The notes below the pieces were generated by a model, which was not told where the DNA came from, searched no databases, and was given only the letters and a program-made list of their open reading frames with translations. Shown piece after piece: positions 23,090 to 30,661 of a DNA stretch of 33,234 nucleotides. Numbering within the stretch: position 1 is the stretch's first letter; each line of letters begins with the position of its first letter. The position numbers were made by a program, and so were the translations under genes. Origin of the DNA: Hydrogenophilales bacterium CG_4_10_14_3_um_filter_63_21 (GTDB lineage: Bacteria; Pseudomonadota; Gammaproteobacteria; Burkholderiales; Thiobacillaceae); the NCBI GenBank assembly GCA_002784045.1, contig PFJX01000120.1, positions 1-33,234 on the forward strand, in the 5' to 3' direction.

Positions 23090-24564
23090 GGTTTCACGCT
23101 TACCCGAAGTTGGAAATGGGCGTCAATGCCGCCGCCGATAGCGCCCTCCAGTTCTTCGCCGGATTGCGCGTTCAGGGGCCAGGCAGCCACCGCCACCCGA
23201 TAGTTGGGCAGTTTCTCGCCCAGTCGCAGGGCAAGGGCGGCGATGCGGGCGTGAGCGGCGCGATAGTCGCCACTGAAGGCCGGAAGATCGCCTTCGATGG
23301 AGAGGCTGGTTGCTTCACTATTGCCGTTGTTGCGCCAGGTGAGGCGGGTGAGCTGGATGCCGCCGATGCTGTCACCGGCGGCAAGGGCGGCGTCCAGCAG
23401 GGCGGCGGGTTGGCGGTCGCGCGGGCGCACGGTGTTCCAGGCCGCGACCGCGGCCAGGCGCCGCCTGATCTGACTGACGCCGCCGGCCGCGGCGAGCAAC
23501 TCTGTTTCCCGTGCCCGGTCGGCCATCGCCTGAGCTTGTAGCGCATTGCTTTGCACGCCCAGGCGCCAGGTATCGCCTAGCAGCAGCAGGACGCCCGCCA
23601 CGGAGAGCGTTAACCAGGCGGCGGCCGCGAATAATAGACCGCGCCGCAGCCAGAAGGCACGGCTGCTGGCGCGCTGTTCGGCGGTGCTCAGATTGGCGCT
23701 GGCGGGTGCGCGCGAAAGCAGAGAGAGGTAGAGGGCATCGGCCGACTCGGTGAGCAGGGCATGTGGCAGTTTGAGCGCTTCCAGCAGGCGGCTGCGATTG
23801 ATGCTGATGCACTGGAAACCGGCCGCTTCCAGCAGAAAGCCGTGCAGCTCGTTGAGGGTGTTGAGCGGGTCGATCAGGACGACCTTGATCTTTTCCTCGC
23901 GCGTGATCAGGCGTTGGCCGACCAGGGCCTGGCGGGTGCGTTCGATTTCTTCGGCATAGCCTTCCAGCGGGTTCTCGTGCTGGCTTCCATCCACCGGCGC
24001 CAGGCGGGAGAAACGCAGTTCACCGCTTTCCAGATAGGTCAGGCGCAGGCCGCCGGTCTGTTCGGAGACCAGCAGGAGGCGCGGGTCTCGCAGGTGGAAA
24101 CGGCGCACCAGGTTGGCGCTCAGCGCCGGCAGCAGCCAGATGCCGGCCAGTGGCGTGCCGCGCAGGTGCATGATGTCCAGCCAGGGGCGGATCTGCTCCG
24201 GGTTGCTGAGGCCCATGATCAGGTAGCGGTCGCCGCGTGTCGCCGCGTTGCGTTCGCGTCCTTGCCGCAGAGCGGCGCGATAGGGCGATTGGTGGACCAC
24301 CTGGCGCAGCCGTCGCTGGGCCATCTCGGCGCGATCCCGGCCCCAGGCGCGCGGCAGTATCTCGCCGCGATACAGCTCGTCGACGCTATCCACGGCGATG
24401 GCCACGGCGGTGTCGGGATGCGCCTTGAGCAGGGCATTGAAGGCTTCCCAGCCTTCTTCCTCGCTGGGCAGATATTGCACTTCGGACAACTGTCCGTTGC
24501 GTTGCAGGGCGCAACTGGCACCGGCGGCGGAAAGGTAAAGCAGCAGGCGGCGGCCAAACCTCAT
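23086..24564 (-). CDS. PilM/PilN-like fusion (GspL/MshI-like) alignment protein
   Basis: A 492-residue protein. Residues 1 to about 300 are soluble and resemble the actin-like cytoplasmic domain of PilM/GspL (LLLVSEQTGGLRLTYLESGELRFSR, part of the nucleotide-fold region, and VVLIDPL). One transmembrane helix follows at about 309-330, then a helical linker (330-385) and a PilN-like periplasmic domain. Fusing PilM and PilN in one chain is the GspL arrangement. In filament machines this protein ties the motor ATPase to the periplasmic PilO-like partner, encoded directly downstream. Start and stop overlap both neighbours by 4 bases (ATGA), so the operon is tightly coupled. Sequence motifs are weak; the call is by layout and context. 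Confidence 0.75.
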   Translation of the reverse strand: MRFGRRLLLYLSAAGASCALQRNGQLSEVQYLPSEEEGWEAFNALLKAHPDTAVAIAVDSVDELYRGEILPRAWGRDRAEMAQRRLRQVVHQSPYRAALRQGRERNAATRGDRYLIMGLSNPEQIRPWLDIMHLRGTPLAGIWLLPALSANLVRRFHLRDPRLLLVSEQTGGLRLTYLESGELRFSRLAPVDGSQHENPLEGYAEEIERTRQALVGQRLITREEKIKVVLIDPLNTLNELHGFLLEAAGFQCISINRSRLLEALKLPHALLTESADALYLSLLSRAPASANLSTAEQRASSRAFWLRRGLLFAAAAWLTLSVAGVLLLLGDTWRLGVQSNALQAQAMADRARETELLAAAGGVSQIRRRLAAVAAWNTVRPRDRQPAALLDAALAAGDSIGGIQLTRLTWRNNGNSEATSLSIEGDLPAFSGDYRAAHARIAALALRLGEKLPNYRVAVAAWPLNAQSGEELEGAIGGGIDAHFQLRVSVKP

Positions 24565-25763
24565 AGCGGCAGCTCCCCGATGATCTGGTAGACCGGCAGG
24601 AAGACCGCCAGCAAGAGCAGGGCGAGGAGGAGGCCGAGCAGCGCGGCCAGGCCCGGTTCCAGCAGCTTCAATGCGCGTGTGATGGTTTCGCGCGCGTCGC
24701 GCTGGTAGAACCAGGCGACGTTTTCCAGGGCTTCCGGCAGGGCGCCATTGTTTTCTCCGGTGAGCACCATGCGCAGCACCAGGGGCGGCAGCAGATCCTG
24801 GCGGCGCAGGCTGTCGCTGATCCCGCCGCCGGCGGCGATCTGTTGCGCGGCGCCGTTGATTTTGCGGGATATGACCCGGTTGCCGGCGCTGTCGGCACCG
24901 GCGCTAAGCGCTTCCAGCAGGCCGACGCCGGATTGCAGCAACAGCGCGAGCAGGCTGGAAACCCGTGCCAGGGCATGTTTCTTCAAAGCCGGGCCGATGC
25001 TGGGCAGGCGTAACAGGAAACCGTCCATGCGCTCAGCCAGAGGGCTGGAATGGCGCACCGCCAGATGCACCCCCACCATGGCGACGAGCAGCAAAGAAAG
25101 CAGCCAGGGCAGGTGCTGTCGGGCCAGTTCGGAGAGGCTGATCAGCAAACGGGTGGCGAACGGCATCGGCAGGTTCAGGCTGACGATCAGGGTGGCCAGG
25201 CGCGGCGTCAGGTAGAACAGCATGACGCCACCGGCGGCTAGCACGGCGAGCGCGGTGATGCTGGGGTAAATGAGCAGGCGGGTGAGTTCGGTCTGGAGTT
25301 CGTCTTGTTGTTTCAGGCGGGTTTCCAGGCGGGCGAACACGGTTTCGATCTGGTCGCTTTTCTCGGCCGCCCGCACCAGGGCGAGGAAAACCCGGTCGAA
25401 TACGTCTGGATGCGCGGCAAGCGCTTCGGACAGCAACTTGCCGCCTTCGAGATCGTCCACGATCAGAATCAGCAGGTCGCGGAAGCGGGTGTTGTCCGCG
25501 CCAGCCACCAGATCCTTGAGGCCCTCCAGCAGGGAGGCATTGGTGCGGGCGATCTGCTGGATGTGGAAGCAGAAGCTGATCAGGTCGCGCCGGGTGATGC
25601 GCTGGCCGGGAAACAGCGCGCGCCGCCGCGCCAGGCGCGCTCGCACCAGCATCAGGCCCATGCGCCGCAATCTCAGGTCGAGGTCGATATCGTTGGCGGC
25701 GGTGAGTTCGCCGGAGACGCGGTGGCCTTGCGAATTGGCGGCGCGGTAACGGAAGCGGGGCAT
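24561..25763 (-). CDS. GspF/PilC/MshG-type inner-membrane platform protein
   Basis: A 400-residue polytopic protein with two tandem T2SSF domains (about 60-190 and 260-390). The first contains FHIQQIARTNASLLEGL and the second ARVSSLLALLLQSGVGLLEAL, the family's repeated helix. Transmembrane helices lie at about 165-190, 215-240 and 370-395; the C-terminus AVFLPVYQIIGEL is close to the usual LPIF-type ending. Such proteins form the inner-membrane platform turned by the assembly ATPase, which is encoded two bases upstream. The N-terminal MPRFRYRA is typical of the family. Confidence 0.93.
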   Translation of the reverse strand: MPRFRYRAANSQGHRVSGELTAANDIDLDLRLRRMGLMLVRARLARRRALFPGQRITRRDLISFCFHIQQIARTNASLLEGLKDLVAGADNTRFRDLLILIVDDLEGGKLLSEALAAHPDVFDRVFLALVRAAEKSDQIETVFARLETRLKQQDELQTELTRLLIYPSITALAVLAAGGVMLFYLTPRLATLIVSLNLPMPFATRLLISLSELARQHLPWLLSLLLVAMVGVHLAVRHSSPLAERMDGFLLRLPSIGPALKKHALARVSSLLALLLQSGVGLLEALSAGADSAGNRVISRKINGAAQQIAAGGGISDSLRRQDLLPPLVLRMVLTGENNGALPEALENVAWFYQRDARETITRALKLLEPGLAALLGLLLALLLLAVFLPVYQIIGELPL

Positions 25764-25765
25764 GG

Positions 25766-27454
25766 CTAGCGCCGGGTCAGGTCGACGACGCGGCGGATTT
25801 CGGCGAGCGACGTGTCGCCGCCGCGCACCCGGTCCAGGCCGTCCTCGGCCAGGCCGCGCCAGCCGCGTTCGCTGGCCAGCGCGGCGAGTTCGCGCGGGGT
25901 GGCGCCGCGCAGGACGGCTTCGTCCAGGACCTCATCCATGAGCAGCGTTTCCATCAATGGGAAGCGCCCCTTGTAGCCTTTGTTGGCGCAGTGGGCGCAG
26001 CCGCGGGGTCGGTAGATCAGCGCGGGCGGGTTGTCGCCGAGCGCTTCGCGTTCCGCCACGTCGGGGGCGAGGCCTTCCTTGCAGTGCGGGCAGAGGCGGC
26101 GCACCAGGCGTTGCGCGATGATGGCGATGATATTGCCGGCCAGGATGGCCGGGCGGATGCCCATGTCCACCAGGCGTGGGAACACGCCCAAGGCGGAATG
26201 CGTGTGCAGGGTGGTCAGCACCAGATGCCCGGTCATGGCGGCGCGGAAGGCCATTTCCGCAGCATCGCGGTCACGTACTTCACCGACCAGGATGATGTCC
26301 GGATCCTGCCGCATGATGGCGCGTACGCCGCCGGCAAAATCGACCTTGGCCAGTTCCGTGATGGAAGTCTGGCGGATGATCGGCAGCGGATATTCCACCG
26401 GATCCTCCAGGGTCATGATGTTGACCTCTTCCCGGTTCAGGTGCGACAGCAGGGAGTACAGCGTGGTGGTTTTGCCGGAGCCGGTGGGACCGCTGACGAT
26501 GAGCAGGCCCTCCGGGCGGGCGATGGCCTTTTGCAGGCGCGCCAGGGTGGCGGCGGGCAGACCCATCGCGGTCAGGGCGATGATGGATTTTTCCCGGTCC
26601 AGCACGCGCAGAACGATGTTCTCGCCATGCAGCGTCGGCAGGCTGGAGACGCGGAAGTCGATGCCGCGGCCGTACAAGGTGAGCGATAGGCGGCCGTCCT
26701 GGGGGGCGCGCGATTCGGCGATGTTGAGGCCGGAGATGACCTTGAGGCGCACGGCGATGGCCGGCCAGTATTTGCGGTGCAGGCTGCGCATGGGTTCGAG
26801 CACGCCGTCGATACGGTAGCGCACGCGCAGGAAAGCGGCTTCCGGTTCGAAATGCACATCGGAGGCGCCGCGTTTGACCGCGTCGGCGAGCAGGGCGTTG
26901 ACCAGACGCACCACCGGATGCGTGTATTCACCGCCCAGTGCCAGACTGCTCCAATCCACCTCGCCAGTCTCGATTTCGCCGAGGATGCCGTCGACCGAAA
27001 GATCGAAGCCATAGAACTTGTCGAGCTGTTCGAGTATCTGGGCTTCCGCCGCCAGCACCGGGCGGATGTCGTAGCGGCCTTCCAGGTGCGCGCGCACCTG
27101 GTCCTGAGCCACCAGGTTGAACAGGTCCGGCACCGCCACGGTGAGGATGTGGGCGTCGCTATCGACCGCCAGCGGCAGGATGCGATGGCGTCGGGCGAGA
27201 TGCTCAGGCAACAGGGCAATGGCTTCCGGATCAGCGACCGCCTGCGACAGTTCGATGCTGGCCTCGCCGGCGTTGTGCGCCAGCACGTCGCGCAACATGG
27301 CTTCGCTGATGAAGCCCAGGCTGATGAGCTGGCGCCCTAGCGGCATGCCGCTAACTGCCTGCTCGGTCAGCGCGATCTTGAGCTGGTCATGGCTGATGAC
27401 GCCTTGGGCGGTCAGCCATTCACCCAGCTTGGGCGGTTCGGGGAAGTGGGCCAT
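25766..27454 (-). CDS. GspE/MshE-type filament assembly ATPase with MshEN c-di-GMP-binding domain
   Basis: A 562-residue cytoplasmic hexameric ATPase that powers filament assembly or secretion. The N-terminal MshEN region carries two 24-residue motifs at 9-32 (KLG, Leu14, Gly18, Leu25, Leu29, Gln32) and 38-61 (PLG, Leu43, Gly47, Leu54, Leu58), separated by exactly five residues, as described for the c-di-GMP site of Vibrio MshE. The first Arg of the consensus is Lys here and Pro in the second copy. The ATPase core has Walker A GPTGSGKT (322-329), Walker B DPDIILVGE (384-392) and a zinc-binding tetracysteine (Cys455, Cys458, Cys486, Cys489). No Shine-Dalgarno sequence is visible; a 38-bp palindrome ends 7 bases before the ATG. 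Confidence 0.93.
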   Translation of the reverse strand: MAHFPEPPKLGEWLTAQGVISHDQLKIALTEQAVSGMPLGRQLISLGFISEAMLRDVLAHNAGEASIELSQAVADPEAIALLPEHLARRHRILPLAVDSDAHILTVAVPDLFNLVAQDQVRAHLEGRYDIRPVLAAEAQILEQLDKFYGFDLSVDGILGEIETGEVDWSSLALGGEYTHPVVRLVNALLADAVKRGASDVHFEPEAAFLRVRYRIDGVLEPMRSLHRKYWPAIAVRLKVISGLNIAESRAPQDGRLSLTLYGRGIDFRVSSLPTLHGENIVLRVLDREKSIIALTAMGLPAATLARLQKAIARPEGLLIVSGPTGSGKTTTLYSLLSHLNREEVNIMTLEDPVEYPLPIIRQTSITELAKVDFAGGVRAIMRQDPDIILVGEVRDRDAAEMAFRAAMTGHLVLTTLHTHSALGVFPRLVDMGIRPAILAGNIIAIIAQRLVRRLCPHCKEGLAPDVAEREALGDNPPALIYRPRGCAHCANKGYKGRFPLMETLLMDEVLDEAVLRGATPRELAALASERGWRGLAEDGLDRVRGGDTSLAEIRRVVDLTRR

Positions 27455-27461
27455 GGTGTGA

Positions 27462-27499
27462 GTAGCGCTGGCGCCTCGCCGGCGAGGCGCCAGCGCTAC
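27462..27499. repeat. Perfect 38-bp palindrome between the regulator and ATPase genes
   Basis: The arm GTAGCGCTGGCGCCTCGCC (27462-27480) is followed immediately by its exact reverse complement (27481-27499). It fills most of the 51-base gap between the sigma-54 regulator stop and the filament ATPase start. As RNA it would make a very stable hairpin ending 7 bases before the ATPase ATG. No T-run follows in either direction, so it is not a classic intrinsic terminator. Its sequence resembles widespread intergenic repeats of the form TGTAGCGC...GCCGGC, so it is probably a copy of a REP-like element; that identification is from memory. Confidence 0.85.
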
Positions 27500-27505
27500 A
27501 GTGAT

Positions 27506-28942
27506 TCATTCGCTTTGATACGTTTGCATGCGGCTGTACAGCGTGGTGCGGTTCACACCGAGCAGTTTGGCGGCTTGCGAGAGGTTGCCGTGGGTCATGG
27601 AGAGGGCGGCCTCGACATAGCTCTGTTCCCACTGCTTCATGATCTGGTCGAGATTGAAGTTGTGCAAACTTCTGAGGTGCGATTTGGCGTATTCCTGCAG
27701 AGCATGGGCGTCGGTGGGCAGTGGGAGACCGCCAGAGGTGACGACGTCGAGGTCGAATTCGCCTTCCAGTTCACTCGCGCTGACGGTGCGGCCGGCATAC
27801 TTGGTGGTGAGGCGGATGACAATGTTGCGCAGTTCGCGCACGTTGCCGGGAAAGTGGTAGTCCTCCCACAGGCGCAGCGCGTCGGCCGAGAGGTTGAACG
27901 GCGCGGCGCCGACTTCGCGGGCGAAGTGGGCGCGGAAATGCTCCAGCAGCGCCATCTTGTCTTCGCTCTGGTCGCGCAGCGGCGGCACATGCACGGAGAA
28001 CACAGAAAGCCGGTGGTAAAGGTCGCCACGGAAGCGGCTTTCGCGCACTTCGCGGCGCAGGTCGCGGTTGGTGGCGGTGACGATACGGGCGTTGGAGTAG
28101 CGGCTGCCGGTTTCGCCGACCCGCTGGAATTCGCCGTTTTCCAGCACACGCAGCAATTTGGCTTGCAGTTCCAGCGGCAATTCACCAATTTCGTCGAGGA
28201 ACAGAGTGCCGTCGCGGGCATCTTCGAAATAGCCGGAATGGGCTTGCATCGCGCCGGTGAAGGCGCCTTTGGCATAGCCAAACAGGGTGGGTTCCACCAG
28301 CGTGGGCGAGATGGCCGCACAGTTGAGCGCCAGATAGGGTTTGTCGTGGCGCTTGGACCACTGGTGCAGGCTTTTCGCGACCAGTTCCTTGCCGCTGCCG
28401 GATTCGCCTTCAATCAGTACCGGGAAAGGCGCCTCGGCATAGAGCTTGATCTGGTTACGCAGTTTGTCGACGGCAAAGCTGGTGCCGATGATGGTGCCCA
28501 TCTCCGTGGCCAGCGCGGCGACACTTTCTTCCTCCTCCTCTTGATCGAAACGCAGGGCGGAGAGCAGGGCGGATTTGATCCGCTCAGGTTCGGCGGGTTT
28601 GCCGATGAAGTCGATGGCGCCGAGCGCCCGCGCATGGCGGGCATTGGCTTCATCGTTCTGGCCGGATAGCACCAGAATCTTGATTTTCTTGGAGTGGTTG
28701 AGCAGGTCAGTGATGAGGGCGAAGCCTTCATCCGGCTTGTGCTGGGTGGGCGGTAGGCCCAGGTCGACCAGGGCCAGAGGCGGTGGTGAGGGGAGTTGGG
28801 TGAGCAGGCTTTTGACCTGTTGCCGCGATTCCGCGACGTAGACCTCGAAATCTTGCGAGAGCACGAAGTGGAGGGTATCGGTGATCAGTGGATCGTCATC
28901 GACGATGAGCAGCCCGGGTTTGCTCTCAATAGGGGTATTCAA
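27506..28942 (-). CDS. Sigma-54-dependent response regulator (PrsR/NtrC type)
   Basis: A 478-residue transcription activator. A receiver domain (about 10-130) has the acidic pocket VDDD (15-17) and phospho-acceptor Asp60 in LALVDLGLP. The AAA+ sigma-54 interaction domain (about 150-390) has Walker A GESGSGKE, an intact GAFTGA loop for contacting sigma-54, and the LFLDEIGELP Walker B region. A Fis-type helix-turn-helix closes the protein (NLSQAAKLLGVNRTTLYSRM). It resembles PrsR, the regulator of PEP-CTERM exopolysaccharide loci, but no such locus is in the window. The start is TTG 28942, supported by AGGAG 8 bases upstream; there is no in-frame ATG before the receiver domain. No partner kinase is encoded nearby. 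Its position just before the filament genes suggests it may control them. Confidence 0.93.
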   Translation of the reverse strand: MNTPIESKPGLLIVDDDPLITDTLHFVLSQDFEVYVAESRQQVKSLLTQLPSPPPLALVDLGLPPTQHKPDEGFALITDLLNHSKKIKILVLSGQNDEANARHARALGAIDFIGKPAEPERIKSALLSALRFDQEEEEESVAALATEMGTIIGTSFAVDKLRNQIKLYAEAPFPVLIEGESGSGKELVAKSLHQWSKRHDKPYLALNCAAISPTLVEPTLFGYAKGAFTGAMQAHSGYFEDARDGTLFLDEIGELPLELQAKLLRVLENGEFQRVGETGSRYSNARIVTATNRDLRREVRESRFRGDLYHRLSVFSVHVPPLRDQSEDKMALLEHFRAHFAREVGAAPFNLSADALRLWEDYHFPGNVRELRNIVIRLTTKYAGRTVSASELEGEFDLDVVTSGGLPLPTDAHALQEYAKSHLRSLHNFNLDQIMKQWEQSYVEAALSMTHGNLSQAAKLLGVNRTTLYSRMQTYQSE

Positions 28943-28950
28943 ACTTGTTT

Positions 28951-28955
28951 CTCCT
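28951..28955 (-). promoter_or_regulatory. Ribosome binding site fixing a TTG start
   Basis: AGGAG on the minus strand lies 8 bases before TTG 28940-28942. It decides the start of the sigma-54 regulator gene, which has no suitable ATG or GTG. A TTG start usually lowers translation, so the regulator is probably made at a low level. Confidence 0.7.
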
Positions 28956-28976
28956 GTATTACTGCCCGGACGCGGC

Positions 28977-28996
28977 CAGAGTGGATCAGAGTGGAT
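28977..28996. repeat. Perfect tandem 10-bp repeat between the PilZ-like and regulator genes
   Basis: CAGAGTGGAT occurs twice in a row (28977-28986 and 28987-28996), directly after the stop codon of the PilZ-like gene and before the regulator gene's ribosome binding site. It could be a replication slip or a binding site for a dimeric protein. Nothing else supports either reading. Confidence 0.5.
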
Positions 28997-30652
28997 TTAT
29001 CCGACCGTGGCATAGGTGGCCATCAGCCAACCGTCACCCTTGTCGCGCGCCGATTCCAGGCGGATATAACGCTCGCTGGTCTGTTGCATCATCTGGAAGA
29101 CCCGGCCGTGGGCATAGCGCGCCGTCTCCAGAATGATGAGGTTGCCCTGTTCCAGTTCGGGAAAGATGAGCCCCATGCTGGGCGCGGTATTGCCATAGCT
29201 GCCGTCCTCGACCGCATAGCCGAGTTCGTGCGCCTGTTCCTGTTGCAGTTGCACCAGTTGCGCGACACCGTTGAGGGTCTGCAAGCCGATCTTGCGCTGA
29301 TTGTTTTCGATCCGGGTCAAGCGGCGAATGATTGCGAGGTGCCAGATGTCGCCCGGGTCCATGCGCAAGGCCAACAGTTTGCCGACTTTGACCCAATCGC
29401 TATCTTCGCCCTGCAGCACGATGCCCAGGCCGGTGTCGCTGCGGTCGTGCAGGGGCCAGCGTTCCAGTGGAATCTCTTGGGGTTGCTGGGAGCGCTGCTG
29501 ATAGGCCGATTTGGTGCGTTCGGTGACGAAGCCGTAGAGCTTGATGTCGAGAATTTCGTCCGGTGAGAGGGTTTGCCGCGAGGATGGACCACTGGCAATT
29601 TCGCTTTCTCGGCTCATGCGGTTGCAGATGCTGGATAGGTCGCGCAACACTTCCCAGCGCCCCTGCACGGGTTGCCGTGGGCTGACGCGCCGCTCACGCT
29701 CACCAACGGGAGCCCATTCGTTGGCGACATATTGCAGTAGGTCGTAGCCATCGGGTAGGCGGAATTCCTCGCCGAGTCCCAGGGTGACTGGAGCGGCTCC
29801 GGACTTGAGCGCGCGTTCGATCTGGCGCAGGTGTTCCAGCACCTGGTCGGTGGCAAGGTAACGATAAGTGGGTTCGTTGACACCCGCGCGAATATGCCGC
29901 AACCCCTGGCCCTTGTTGGTGTCGACCAGGTAGTAATGGCGCTCGGCGTCAAAGCTGGCATCAAGCGTGGTGTGCTCGGACCAGTTGTCCAACCAGTGGT
30001 CCACCATCTCGATTTGTTTTGGGGTGAGGCTGCCAGCGCCAAGCGGCGAGAGCAGCAACGCTTGCACATATTCCTCGGTGCAACTGGAGGAGCTGGTATC
30101 GCTCGGATACAGCTTGAACCGGTTGTTCTGGAAGCCATCAAATTCGCTGATGCGATACAGGTTGTGCAATCTTAGCCAGAGTTTCTCTTCGACTTTTTCG
30201 TAACGGAAATAGCGCCATTTGAAGATGTCGGCAAAGCCTCTGAGGGCGCGCGCGGTGATGGTGGGAACGACCGCCTGGATCTTGCTGCCACCGGGATTGG
30301 CGACGAAATCCATCAGGAAGGCGTGATAGCCACGCGTGATTTCCCAATAGAAGGCGTGGATGGCGGTCCACAGCCGCGACTCGATGACCTTGGACATGCG
30401 CGGGTTACGCAGGTATTGGCCGCATAGCGAAAACTGCATGTCGCGAGCTTGTTCATCGAGGTGCATGAGCACCTGGAGGCGTTCCTTCGACATGCCAAGG
30501 CCGGCATGGTTGAACTGAATCAGGCTTTGAACCACCTGCTCCTGAGCGGAATAAATATCACCCGCCGGCAAATTCTGCATCCAGCGGGAGACCGTTTTCA
30601 GGTCGCTTAGGGGATCCTCGTCGTTTTTCTTGCGCTTGAAGAACCCGAACAT
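28997..30652 (-). CDS. Conserved-type protein with a possible split PilZ domain
   Basis: A 551-residue protein without signal peptide or transmembrane helix. Residues 1-300 are helical and unrecognised. The C-terminal part contains the two halves of a PilZ c-di-GMP signature: an RxxxR in ERRVSPRQPV (Arg322, Arg326) that looks like a PilZ first strand, and DxSxxG in HDRSDTGLGI (Asp403, Ser405, Gly408), followed by VKVGKLLALRM and WHLAIIRRL as in PilZ strands. The gap between the motifs is 76 residues rather than the usual 20-30, so about 50 residues would be inserted. The AGGA ribosome binding site overlaps the alaS stop codon, so it is co-transcribed with alaS. The following genes are the sigma-54 regulator and filament genes. 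PilZ identity is a hypothesis; the general family I do not recognise with certainty. Confidence 0.6.
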   Translation of the reverse strand: MFGFFKRKKNDEDPLSDLKTVSRWMQNLPAGDIYSAQEQVVQSLIQFNHAGLGMSKERLQVLMHLDEQARDMQFSLCGQYLRNPRMSKVIESRLWTAIHAFYWEITRGYHAFLMDFVANPGGSKIQAVVPTITARALRGFADIFKWRYFRYEKVEEKLWLRLHNLYRISEFDGFQNNRFKLYPSDTSSSSCTEEYVQALLLSPLGAGSLTPKQIEMVDHWLDNWSEHTTLDASFDAERHYYLVDTNKGQGLRHIRAGVNEPTYRYLATDQVLEHLRQIERALKSGAAPVTLGLGEEFRLPDGYDLLQYVANEWAPVGERERRVSPRQPVQGRWEVLRDLSSICNRMSRESEIASGPSSRQTLSPDEILDIKLYGFVTERTKSAYQQRSQQPQEIPLERWPLHDRSDTGLGIVLQGEDSDWVKVGKLLALRMDPGDIWHLAIIRRLTRIENNQRKIGLQTLNGVAQLVQLQQEQAHELGYAVEDGSYGNTAPSMGLIFPELEQGNLIILETARYAHGRVFQMMQQTSERYIRLESARDKGDGWLMATYATVG

Positions 30653-30661
30653 TTCCCGTCC

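Noticed and set aside
27467-27485. A GG-N10-GC match inside the palindrome, as a sigma-54 promoter for the filament ATPase
   Set aside because: Only the minimal GG/GC dinucleotides match; the TGGCAC and TTGC parts are absent, and the match is a by-product of the GC-rich palindrome.
27420-27632. Small minus-strand gene covering the 38-bp palindrome
   Set aside because: It is the translation of the repeat plus edges of two real genes, with no ribosome binding site.
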